Source: Amoeboradix gromovi
Taxonomy: Eukaryota > Sanchytriomycota > Sanchytriomycetes > Sanchytriales > Sanchytriaceae
NCBI GenBank assembly: GCA_018985225.1
Contig: JADGIF010000296.1
Span: 1 to 11,435, forward strand
Direction of reading: 5' to 3'
Length of the DNA: 11,435 nucleotides
Below the pieces are notes generated by a model, which was given only the letters and a program-made list of their open reading frames with translations, ran no database searches and was not told where the DNA came from. Positions 1 through 7,378 of the stretch are shown one piece after another; position 1 is the stretch's first letter; each line of letters begins with the position of its first letter. A program made the translations under genes and the position numbers.

Positions 1-27
1 TTCCTTTTACACTCGTCAACTCCGCAA

Positions 28-207
28 CTAGCTGAATGTCCACTCGCCTCTTAAATCCATAAAATTAATAAAGCTGAAATAATGCTCCAAGTTGTTATAG
101 AAAGTTAGTCCAGTTTTTATATTTGATGTCTCATATGTTAAAAGTAGTTTCCATATCCTGGTGAAAGACTTTGGCTCTAAGCTGAGACGTTCGAAGTTGC
201 CGGCCAT
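28..207 (-). other. Short open frame of 59 codons, unassigned
   Basis: An ATG-initiated frame (ATG at 207-205, stop at 30-28) begins MAGNFERLSLEPKSFTRIW and contains TGLTFYNNLEHYFSFINF. I do not recognise it. The FYNNLEHYFSFI stretch faintly recalls the coiled-coil V domain of Bro1/ALIX-like proteins, which is too weak for a call. It runs straight through one copy of the 33-bp repeat that recurs at the far end of the window. It could be a short gene, a decayed exon or chance. Frames of this length do arise by chance in AT-rich DNA, so confidence is low. Confidence 0.18.
104..136 (+). repeat. 33-bp dispersed repeat, copy A
   Basis: The stretch reads GTTAGTCCAGTTTTTATATT at its start and CATAT at its end. 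It matches the reverse complement of 11359-11391 at 30 of 33 positions, and the three differences are all transitions. Similarity weakens outside the core. On the minus strand it continues into CTAACT then TTCTATA, where the other copy has three extra bases (CGT) before TTTTATA. What it is remains unknown. Confidence 0.7.
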
Positions 208-600
208 AGCGAGTCAAAACGCTATTCTTTTCAATTTAATGGCGGAAGAATCGGCATAACTAGCTTGTTCTGAACTCAAGCACCATAATAGATTTATAGC
301 AGTTGGTTAGTGCGTAACCAGCATTTTGCAAGTTGCTTGTTGATATCTGCCGATATGATTCTTTTGAGCCATCTCCGAGTGACCACTTAATCCCTTATTT
401 GTTCTAGGCCTTTTTCTCTTCATATCATTGAAGTGCAAGTTAGAAAAATTATCTTGACTGCTTGTTATTCATTTATGACTGCCATATCAAACTTTTGGCG
501 TACTCAGGACATGATAAGCACAAGAACACGAGCGCTGATCTTAAACGTGATGTTATTGCCAGTACTATTCTTGCAGTCATTATAATTAGAGGAAGGTTGT
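208..600. other. Non-coding stretch, nothing identified
   Basis: I see no supported gene, tRNA or known RNA here. A GTTCGAAG at about 189-196 and a GGTTAGTGCG near 306 recall tRNA boxes, but no cloverleaf arms pair around them. The stretch presumably carries upstream control sequence for the elongation factor gene at 745. Confidence 0.5.
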
Positions 601-610
601 ATTAATTAAC

Positions 611-620
611 TATATAAAAA
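611..620 (+). promoter_or_regulatory. TATA-like box upstream of the eEF1B-gamma gene
   Basis: TATATAAAAA lies 125 bp upstream of the ATG at 745. It is followed at once by CCCCAAAGTTGCTTGTGGGG (621-640), which can fold with a 4-5 bp C/G stem. Transcription would then start near 640-650 and leave a 5' leader of about 100 nt. A strong TATA box fits a highly expressed translation factor gene. The assignment rests on sequence match and position only. Confidence 0.5.
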
Positions 621-744
621 CCCCAAAGTTGCTTGTGGGGCCATTTTCGCCGTCTGTTTCGTTTGATGACCTTATCTCCATTTGGGTTAAATGTGCCATA
701 TTTTCACGTGTTTGGCTCTCCCAAGTCAAGAGTCATAATACTCC

Positions 745-2065
745 ATGTCATTAGGACGAATCTATTCCTACCCTCAAGACCCTAGAGTTCCACGCGCATT
801 GGTTGCTGCAGAGTACTGTAACAAGAAGATTACTCATGTTTCTACAGATTTATCCGATAAGACTGCAGAATTTTTCAAATCGGGACTATTCACAAAAGGC
901 ACGTTTGTTCCTGCTTTCTATGATGATATCGCGAAGATGGCTGTCATTGAAAGCGCCGGTATTCCTTATCACGTAAGTATAATGCAAAGATGATTGTTAT
1001 CCCTGTCTTAAGCATGATGACAACTTTTTATTGATTGAGCTATTTATATTAACGTAGATTGCTAAACTTTACGACACCAGCAACCAGCTTTTAGGAAAGA
1101 CAAAATTAGACGAGTCTTCGATTGCGCAATGGATTCTTTACATTGATACAAACATATGGCCACATATATACAGTTTAATGGCGTTGTATCATGCGTACTA
1201 TCCATATAGTAAGGAACGAGAGGCTGAGTTAGTTGCAAAGATCAAGAAACCGCTGGATTATTTAAACAAGCAGCTGTTAAACATTACTTATCTGGGTTCT
1301 GAGAATGTAGCACTCAGTGATATCATAGGAGCTGTATCTTTCTACTGGCTTTTTACTCAGTTTTTTGAAGAAAAGGATCGCAAAGAAATGCCCAACCTAG
1401 TAAGATGGTTTAACACTGTAGTCAATCAGCCTGAGTTCAAGAGAGTGTTCAAAAGCACTGCTCTATGTACTAAGAGGATGACTGTTTTAAAGACGAAACC
1501 AGTAGTAGCCAAGTCTACAATTCAAACAAAGCCGAAAAAATCAGACAAACCAGAAAAGCCTGTTGTCGCTGATGAAGCCAAGGAAGTAAAAAAGAAGCAT
1601 CCTTGTGAAGAATTGCCACCTAGCACTATGATACTGGATGAGTGGAAACGTATCTACAGTAATAATGATACTCGACCAACTGCAATTGACTGGTTTTGGA
1701 AGAACTTTGATCCTACCGGATATTCGGTGTGGCATGTAGAGTACAAGTATGGAGAGGAACTCACAAAGACATTTATGACTTCGAATCTAATTGGCGGCTT
1801 TTATCAGCGAATGGAAAGAGCCCGTAAATATGCATTTGGATCGCTATTGGTAATTGGCGAGAATGATAACAATACAATTGAGGGATATTTTGTATTCAGA
1901 GGACACGAAGTGTTGCCAGAAGTGGTTGATGCACCTGATTATCCATCTTTTACTTTTACTAAGATTGATGTTATGCAGCAGAAAAGTAAATTTGAGGATT
2001 ATTTAGCTTGGGATGGGGACTCCTTCAAGTCTAGGAAGTGTGCAGATGGAAAGATCTTTAAGTAA
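745..2065 (+). CDS. EEF1G: Translation elongation factor 1B gamma subunit (eEF1B-gamma), two exons
   Basis: Scaffold subunit of the eEF1B complex, which recharges eEF1A with GTP during cytoplasmic translation. Exon 1 is 745-972 and exon 2 is 1058-2065, giving 411 residues; family members are usually about 400-440. Residues 1 to about 200 form a GST-like fold: N-terminal thioredoxin-like part (GRIYSYPQDPRVPRALVAAE), then the alpha-helical part (SSIAQWILYIDTNIWP; LSDIIGAVSFYWLF). Residues 221-258 are the usual lysine/proline-rich linker. From about 261 to the end is the EF1-gamma C-terminal domain, with MILDEWKRIYSNNDTRP, NFDPTGYSVWHVEYKYGEEL, SNLIGGFYQRMERARKYAFG and the typical final GKIFK. 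The ATG at 745 puts the GST strand at the expected distance from the start. The spliced frame removes a stop 7 codons into the intron. Citrate synthase follows 39 bp downstream on the same strand. Confidence 0.96.
973..1057 (+). other. Spliceosomal intron in eEF1B-gamma (85 nt)
   Basis: A phase-0 GT-AG intron starting GTAAGT and ending TATTAACGTAG. Removing it joins GIPYH to IAKLYDTSNQL without changing frame, and exon 2 stays open for 120 nt upstream of its first ATG. The probable branch sequence TTAAC (1049-1053) sits immediately before the 3' splice site, with the branch adenosine 5 nt from the final G. Confidence 0.93.
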
Positions 2066-2074
2066 ATTGGGTTT

Positions 2075-2080
2075 TATAAT
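2075..2080 (+). promoter_or_regulatory. Possible TATA-like element in the 39-bp eEF1B-gamma / citrate synthase gap
   Basis: The gap (2066-2104) contains TTTTATAATTTT. TATAAT lies only 25 bp upstream of the citrate synthase ATG, so if it directs transcription the leader would be nearly absent. Otherwise the promoter must lie inside the eEF1B-gamma coding region. The same AT-rich bases could instead serve 3' end formation of the upstream mRNA. The sequence does not settle which. Confidence 0.25.
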
Positions 2081-2104
2081 TTTCTAGACAAGCTCCTTGT
2101 TACT

Positions 2105-3443
2105 ATGTTATCACGAAGATTGCAAAGTGCGTCCTTGAAGAACACTTTGAGCCAGGTACTTCCAAAGCATGCCCAAATGATTAAAGAGTTTAGAGCACAA
2201 CACGGTGAAAAAATAGTTGGTAGTATCGATGTTAACGCAATTTACAATGGTATGCGTGGCATGAAAGCGATGATATGGGAGGGAAGTGTGTTGGATGCGA
2301 ATGAAGGTATCCGTTTTCGTGGATTAACTATCCCAGAATTCCAAGACAAGTTGACGAATAACAAACTAAGTGAGTTTCAACCGGAAGCCCTGTTATGGTT
2401 GTTACTAACGGGTAAAGTACCTGTTATTGAGGAAGTCAAGGATCTTAGCTCTGATCTCAACAGTCGTGCAGCACTTCCTAAGTATGTGGAGGATATCATT
2501 GATACCTGTCCAATTGATTTGCACCCAATGGCTCAATTTAGCATGGCTGTGCTAGCTACTCAAAAGGAGAGTGTATTTGCTAGTAAGTATATGCAGGGTA
2601 TGCATAAGTCTGAATACTGGGAATACACTTTGGAAGATTCATTGAATTTGATCGCAAAGCTTCCTGCCATGGCTGCTCGTATTTACCGCAACGTTTATAG
2701 AGATGGTAAGCACCAGTTTGTCAATGAATACGACTGGAGTAAGAACTTTTCCCATATGCTAGGATTCACTGACGATGGTTTTGTAAATCTAATGCGAATG
2801 TATCTCATGATTCATACAGACCATGAAGGTGGAAACGTAAGTGCTCACGCATCTCACCTAGTGGGATCTGCTCTGAGTGATCCGTATTATGCATTTTCCG
2901 CTGCTTTAAATGGGTTGGCAGGACCTCTGCATGGATTAGCGAACCAACAAGTTTTACATTTCTTGCTTGAAATGCAAAAATCTGTAGGAGAAAAGCCAAC
3001 TGACCAAGAAATTAAAGACTTCATTTGGAAGTTACTGAAGAGTGGGCAAGTCATGCCTGGCTATGGCCATGCAGTCTTAAGAAAGACGTAATTATTATTA
3101 ACATAGAGATCCTCGATACACTTGCCAGCGTGAATTTGCTTTGAAGCACTTACCAGATGACAGTCTGTTTAATTTAGTAAGTAAAATTTACACAATTGCA
3201 CCTGACATTCTCTTAGAGCAAGGAAAAACAAAAAATCCGTGGCCAAACGTGGACGCACATAGCGGAGTATTGCTAAGACATTACGGACTAGTAGAGCAAG
3301 ATTTTTATACGGTTCTTTTTGGAGTAAGTAGAGCTATTGGTTGTTGTAGCGGTTTGGTATGGGCTAGAGGTTTAGGTTTACCAATTGAAAGACCTAAAAG
3401 CATGTCAACATCTGGACTAAAAGGATTAGTATCCAAAAAGTAA
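2105..3443 (+). CDS. CS: Citrate synthase, mitochondrial, two exons
   Basis: Condenses acetyl-CoA with oxaloacetate to citrate, the first step of the TCA cycle. Exon 1 is 2105-3087 and exon 2 is 3107-3443, giving 439 residues, close to the mature animal enzyme plus a short presequence. The N-terminus ([20 protein letters not shown]) is basic, with Ser/Leu and no acidic residues, as in a mitochondrial targeting peptide. Type I hallmarks follow: [20 protein letters not shown] (about 52-71), [16 protein letters not shown], and the catalytic residues His276 (GPLHGLANQ), His322 ([14 protein letters not shown]) and Asp377 (NVDAHSG), matching pig His274, His320 and Asp375. The C-terminus has [10 protein letters not shown] and IERPKSMST. 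The frame breaks at 3087 and is restored exactly by removing a 19-nt intron inside the RKT-DPRY motif. AATAA-type signals follow the stop. Confidence 0.97.
3088..3106 (+). other. Ultra-short spliceosomal intron in citrate synthase (19 nt)
   Basis: GTAATTATTATTAACATAG has a GT start, an AG end and a TTAAC branch-like sequence ending 4 nt before the 3' splice site. Left in, the frame terminates at once (ACG TAA). Removed, it joins AC to A (Thr328) and gives [17 protein letters not shown], the invariant citrate synthase sequence. Intron phase is 2. The ending TTAACATAG parallels TTAACGTAG of the intron in the neighbouring gene. Confidence 0.92.
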
Positions 3444-3500
3444 AATAATAAATGAATTTCTTGAAATAAAATAGTTTATGAATTTTATTGAATAAACCAT
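3444..3500 (+). terminator. Poly(A) region of citrate synthase
   Basis: Directly after the TAA stop the sequence has AATAATAAAT, then GAAATAAAATAG and GAATAAACC. These are AATAAA-like signals within about 60 bp. The 3' UTR is likely short. Confidence 0.5.
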
Positions 3501-4245
3501 TTATTGAAAGTATGTCTCTTCTTGTATACAAATACTTCTCTTTTCTAGATATTTTGGATGGGGATAAAAATGCAGTATCCTCGCTATTCATCAATAACAA
3601 GTAGCTCTAAGCCTCACAATCCCGAATGTGCCAGATCTAAAGAAATAACTGGTAGACATAGTGTACGCCCATCGGAATTGAGAAACTGGTCCAAGAATGG
3701 GAAATCTGATGTCTTTCAACAATGCCTCATTACGCATACAAAAAACACTTAATTCAAATTTAAAGAGGGACGAAAGACGATAGTTGAATGTTATGAAGCA
3801 TTCACTACTCAGACGTGGACAATGTTTGGCACTTTAAAGAAAGTACTTTGGAGATTTGCAAATGTGAAATTATCATTAAAAGTAGATAGAGATCATAGCA
3901 AGGAGTGTATGCATCAAATACATGTATCCTTGTTTAGTCTTACCGGAGGGTAGTGAAATGGTAAGCAATAACTGTAATTGAGAAATTAATTTCTTTTAAT
4001 AAGAGTCATAGACTGAAACTAGACGAGTCAACTGCTGACCAATGTACCATTGGTTTTAGACTTATTGTGAGACTAAATTTAAGTTGGTGCACTTGAATGT
4101 TGCGCAGAAATCTTAATAATTCTTCTTGGTATTAGTTGAACAACTCATTTGTTGTACTTGCGCGACTTTAATCTCTTTAAAAGTTTCTTTTTACGTTTAT
4201 GCAGTGGAATAATAGTAGGATAGTCTTTCTTCTTATTTATGCCAA
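3501..4245 (+). other. Gene-free stretch with broken coding-like frames
   Basis: No intact gene is seen. Stop-free plus-strand runs that begin and end without splice signals include 3558-3749, 3682-3780, 3753-3887 and 3838-3978. None starts with a convincing conserved ATG, and none resembles a family I know. They could be debris of an inactivated gene or chance openings in AT-rich DNA. The first unit of a 19-bp direct repeat lies at 3876-3894. Confidence 0.3.
3876..3894 (+). repeat. 19-bp direct repeat, unit 1
   Basis: ATTAAAAGTAGATAGAGAT matches 4483-4501 (ATTAGAAGTAGATAGAGAC) at 17 of 19 positions. In an open stretch on the plus strand it reads LKVDRD, and the other unit reads LEVDRD in its own open stretch. 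Confidence 0.5.
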
Positions 4246-5137
4246 ATGTCTTTGATCCTGCCAGAGCATGTCAAAAGAAAAGAAATCAATTTAAGACAAA
4301 GCATATACCCTTTCTACATAGGCTATCCGATTCCTTGCCATTTAAAAGACTCTCATGAGCTGTTTGATATTCTATGTACTTGAAAGATATCTTGTGACTC
4401 CATCAGTATACAGAAAGGGGATAATGGATGACAACACTTGGGGGCTGTCTAAGGACTTCTCTGGGGCCGCAAAATGGAAGACATTAGAAGTAGATAGAGA
4501 CAATATGCGACATCTGATGTGATAACCAGAACAAGCGCAAAAGTATTAGGTTTGAGAAAATCCGATTCATATTCAAAACCACGATTCAAATCTGATATCC
4601 GGAACAAGTCATTCGATCAACAAAATTGATATGATCTTCTATTTCTTTTAAACTACACTTATCGTACTTTTCTAATCATGTTCTCACAGTTGATTGCAAA
4701 GACCTTATTTCGGAAAATGAAAATCCAGGCATTATTGGTCCTGTCATTGAACGTAAAAGAAAAATAATAAAATCGTCATTTTTGTTTGTCAAAACATAGC
4801 GAAAATTGAAAGGCGATACATGATTTGATTGAGCTTACCAATAAATATGAAAATCTGGCTCAAAAAAAGATTCAACTGTTGCAGAAGCATTGGAGAAAAG
4901 ACTAACGATCAAATTCCAATTGCATTCTGAAGAAACTAACCATCATAGAATTACTGTGAAGGAATATGGTGAATGCGCGAATATTACTCAATCCAATGTC
5001 ACAAATTCAGGGTATTCTGGCCAGGTAAAAGCTATATTGTTAGTTAACGAGACCGAGTATCAAAAGCCAATTGGGAGATGCTCAAAGAATTGAAAGATAT
5101 TAAAATTACTCTCTTATCTTACTTAGAATTGGAATAA
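4246..5137 (+). pseudogene. Candidate decayed protein-coding gene, family unknown
   Basis: A chain of plus-strand open stretches in shifting frames looks like one or more proteins with repeated frameshifts. 4246-4383 is an ATG-initiated 45-codon frame (EHVKRKEINLRQSIYPFYIG). 4424-4522 has 32 codons (GLSKDFSGAAKWKTLEVDRD), and 4498-4626 has 43 codons. 4635-4796 has 54 codons, including VDCKDLISENENPGIIGPVI. 4810-4902 contains a coiled-coil-like DLIELTNKYENLAQKKIQLL. 4851-5090 is the longest, 80 codons with no ATG at its start. 5048-5134 includes LKELKDIKITLLSYLELE. The charged composition resembles coding sequence. I found no GT...TTAAC-TAG introns that would join them, so decay is favoured over an intron-rich live gene. 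Chance openings remain a real alternative. Confidence 0.28.
4483..4501 (+). repeat. 19-bp direct repeat, unit 2
   Basis: ATTAGAAGTAGATAGAGAC is the partner of 3876-3894, 607 bp downstream in the same orientation. It lies inside the 32-codon open frame at 4424-4522. Confidence 0.5.
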
Positions 5138-5151
5138 GATGAAGGATACCA

Positions 5152-5180
5152 TGCGCCTGTTAAAAAAGAGTTAAGGCGCA
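5152..5180 (+). other. GC-capped hairpin
   Basis: TGCGCC (5152-5157) pairs perfectly with GGCGCA (5175-5180). An inner TTAA/TTAA helix across a 2-nt bulge closes a loop of about 7 nt. The GC-rich stem stands out in AT-rich surroundings. Confidence 0.45.
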
Positions 5181-5240
5181 ATTAATCATTTAAGTCATAT
5201 AATTTTATTTGGAATATTTTTAATTGCTGCCTGTACTCAA

Positions 5241-5398
5241 TATAAATTTCCATTTATCACAACTACTTTCAATTCCGTTTCCTCCACGAGGCGGAACTTG
5301 AAATCACCCAAGGCATAATCAAGATGTATTATAGTAAATCAAGTTACTATAATTATTTTTTTGAGCACACCGTTTTTCCTTTAAAAGCTAATAGCTTT
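5241..5398 (+). ncRNA. Candidate structured RNA (three stem-loops after a TATA-like box)
   Basis: TATAAAT at 5241-5247 is followed by three possible stem-loops. The first is 5277-5297, GTTTCCTCC and GGCGGAAC around loop ACGA, with one bulge and one mismatch. The second is 5328-5353, a perfect 10-bp stem ATTATAGTAA/TTACTATAAT with a 6-nt loop. The third is 5384-5398, a perfect 6-bp stem AAAGCT/AGCTTT with a 3-nt loop. Between the second and third lies A-T7-GA (5355-5364), which resembles either a run of T that ends RNA polymerase III transcripts or a long Sm-type site. I could not match it to U1, U2, U4, U5, U6, SRP or RNase P signatures. AT-rich DNA forms hairpins readily, so this is a hypothesis. 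Confidence 0.22.
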
Positions 5399-5501
5399 GA
5401 GACTAATGATCACAAGGGCTAAAATCTTGTATTTTGGGGTAGATCAAGTCTTAGCACTCCAGGAAACACTGTTTTGACAGAGTTTCAACTGCTTTAATTA
5501 T

Positions 5502-5577
5502 TAAAAAGGCTCATATGATAGTGGGGCTTTTTAGTTGAAAACGCATTCTTATTTATTTCTGCTGCAGGGAAGCAGAA
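5502..5577 (+). other. Two further hairpins
   Basis: TAAAAAG (5502-5508) pairs with CTTTTTA (5527-5533), and the stem continues past a mismatch as CTC/GGG. TTCTGCT (5557-5563) pairs with AGCAGAA (5571-5577) around a 7-nt loop. A separate 12-bp palindrome TTTCTGCAGAAA lies at 5620-5631. No function is assigned. Confidence 0.35.
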
Positions 5578-5600
5578 GCGCTACCCAAGACACTAATTGA

Positions 5601-5919
5601 TCGACCGGCGTTGCTAGCTTTTCTGCAGAAATTCCTGACTCTCTAGGTTACCAGAAACTTTTATCTGCAGCTCAATATTACATGAAATGGATTAAAAAGT
5701 TCATCAAATAGCGCACAACGGACTAGCAAGTAGTAGTGGAGCACTGATTTCTTTAATACTAGTAGATGAGAATATTCAGAGATTCAAGAAGATACTGCTT
5801 TCGAAATTGATGGGGATAAATCTTTTTCTTATCTTAAGTTTCGGAGAAAACGTTATCAAGGGATGCAAAACGTGATGGAGGACTATACAGAAGGAGCAAT
5901 TGCATTGTACAATGGAAAC
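5601..5919 (+). pseudogene. Coding-like open stretches upstream of the phosphate permease
   Basis: Three plus-strand stretches in different frames overlap in series. 5601-5708 has 36 codons, including AEIPDSLGYQKLLSAAQYY. 5696-5872 has 59 codons, including HQIAHNGLASSSGALISLIL. 5770-5919 has 50 codons, including EDTAFEIDGDKSFSYLKFRR and YQGMQNVMEDYTEGAIALYN. The last ends at a TAG overlapping the permease start (ATG at 5912). Its acidic/basic mix is protein-like and it could be the tail of a frameshifted gene. I recognise no family. The promoter and leader of the permease must lie in the same DNA. Confidence 0.2.
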
Positions 5920-7378
5920 TAGCGCTAATTACACTTGGTTATTTGGTCTAGGGTTAGTTTTAGCGTTTGCAGATGCTTACGGGATAGGAAGCAATGATGT
6001 CAGCAATTCGTTTTCAACATCTGTAGGGTCCGGCTCAATCACCTTGCTGCAGGCATGCACTATTGCTGTGTTTACTGAGTTCTTTGGTGCTGTGCTACTT
6101 GGAAGCAACACCACAAAAACAATAAGCGGCATTGTAAATAATGACTTATTTGAGTATAATCCCAGTTTGCTAATGCTAGCCATGTGCTGCAGTCTTATAG
6201 GATCTAGTGTATGGACCATATGTGCTAGTAGAATGGGATTATCTGTTAGTTGCACGCATGCAGTCATTGGTGCCATGTGTGGGGCAGTTTTAATTTCTTT
6301 TGGACCAGAGGCAATAAATTGGTCGTTTTCATCAGGAATTGGTAAAATAGTTGCTTCTTGGGTTGCTGCACCTTTTGTCAGTGGAGTAGTTGCAGTAGTA
6401 TTATTTTTGTCTACTAGGAATTATGTTTTGATTCATCATAATTCATTTGAGCGAGCTCAAAAAGCTGTCCCATGGTATTTTGCTCTTGCATTTTTTATTA
6501 ATACTTTTTTGATAGTCAGTGAGAGTGGGTTTTTTAAAAGATTGGAGCTCTCTCTCTTTACTAAAACCGGTTGTTCACTTTTGATAGCGTCTGTATCCTT
6601 TGGTTTTACTAAATTCAACTTTGTACCATGGATGGTTAGAAACATTGAAAATAATGAAGACCTCAAGTTCCATCACATGTTCTACATTAGTCAAGTACCG
6701 ACTCAGCCGATTAGAAAATTAAAAATCAAGCAAATCGAAGCTAACAATACATTTGTCGACAAATTGAAAGGATACATGTTGAGGGGTGTTAACAAAGATA
6801 TAAGAGAAGGAAAAGATAGTGAGCATGTGGATAAGGTACATGGTGCAGCTGAAATATTTGATAGCAAAACAGAAGAAATGTATTCTTACTTGCAGGTATT
6901 TACTGCTATTTGTGCAAGTATTGCACATGGAAGCAATGATGTTAGCAATGCAATTGGTCCGTTGAGTACCATCTACTATGTTTATAAAAATAATAAAGTG
7001 CCAGACGAGGTACCTGTGCCTATGGAATTGCTAGTGTTTGGAGGTATAGCTATTGATATTGGGTTATTCACTCTGGGATACGCTGTTATAAGCTCATTAG
7101 GACATAAGATTACTTTGTTATCTCCAAGTAGAGGGTTTTGTTCAGAAATGGCTACGTCGTTAACAGTTGTGGTTGCTTCAAGTATGGGAATTCCATTAAG
7201 TACAACCCATTGTATAACAGGGGCTATGACATGCATAGGTTTGTGCAACGGCACTTGGAGAGCAATAAACTGGAAAATGTTAGGTAAAACATTCTTTTCG
7301 TGGGTTGTTACACTTCCCATGGCCGGTTTGATTAGTGGGTCTGCGTTTTATTTCGCAGCGTACAGCCCTAAATTGTAA
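5912..7378 (+). CDS. PHO89: PiT-family inorganic phosphate permease (PHO4/Pho89-like)
   Basis: A membrane phosphate transporter of the PiT (SLC20/PHO4) family, whose eukaryotic members move phosphate with Na+ or H+, usually across the plasma membrane. The protein has 488 residues from the ATG at 5912 in context GTACAATGG; upstream TTG 5900 is not needed. The two inverted family signatures are clear: GSNDVSNSFSTSVGSGS starting at residue 26, and HGSNDVSNAIGPLSTIYYVY at 339. Each heads a hydrophobic repeat domain, with the second halves marked by GLSVSCTHAVIGAMCG and GIPLSTTHCITGAMTC. About ten or more membrane segments are visible. A charged central cytosolic loop (about 235-325) ends in VHGAAEIFDSKTEEMYSYLQ, very like the end of that loop in animal PiT proteins. 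There is no intron. Its 3' end converges with the acyl-CoA synthetase gene. Ion coupling and location cannot be read from sequence. Confidence 0.95.
   Translation: METSANYTWLFGLGLVLAFADAYGIGSNDVSNSFSTSVGSGSITLLQACTIAVFTEFFGAVLLGSNTTKTISGIVNNDLFEYNPSLLMLAMCCSLIGSSVWTICASRMGLSVSCTHAVIGAMCGAVLISFGPEAINWSFSSGIGKIVASWVAAPFVSGVVAVVLFLSTRNYVLIHHNSFERAQKAVPWYFALAFFINTFLIVSESGFFKRLELSLFTKTGCSLLIASVSFGFTKFNFVPWMVRNIENNEDLKFHHMFYISQVPTQPIRKLKIKQIEANNTFVDKLKGYMLRGVNKDIREGKDSEHVDKVHGAAEIFDSKTEEMYSYLQVFTAICASIAHGSNDVSNAIGPLSTIYYVYKNNKVPDEVPVPMELLVFGGIAIDIGLFTLGYAVISSLGHKITLLSPSRGFCSEMATSLTVVVASSMGIPLSTTHCITGAMTCIGLCNGTWRAINWKMLGKTFFSWVVTLPMAGLISGSAFYFAAYSPKL

Noticed and set aside
186-200. GTTCGAAG resembling a tRNA T-loop, with GGTTAGTGCG near 306 as a D-loop
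   Set aside because: The flanking bases do not form a T-stem, and the spacing and acceptor stem of a tRNA are missing.
4837-4864. A third copy of the 33-bp repeat (AAATATGAAAATCTGG)
   Set aside because: It matches only in AT-rich positions and needs gaps, so it is compatible with chance.
5900-5911. TTG at 5900 as the permease start
   Set aside because: The ATG at 5912 lies four codons later, in a good context, with the first membrane segment immediately after it.
3501-5911. An intron-rich live gene built from the open stretches in the gap
   Set aside because: The TAAC motifs in the region (for example near 3592, 3655, 4902 and 4937) are not placed between GT and TAG so that frames join. 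An apparent 30-nt intron at about 3573 leads straight to a stop.
6982-7320. Minus-strand 112-codon frame inside the permease gene
   Set aside because: It is antisense to the conserved second PiT domain. The plus-strand protein explains the sequence fully.
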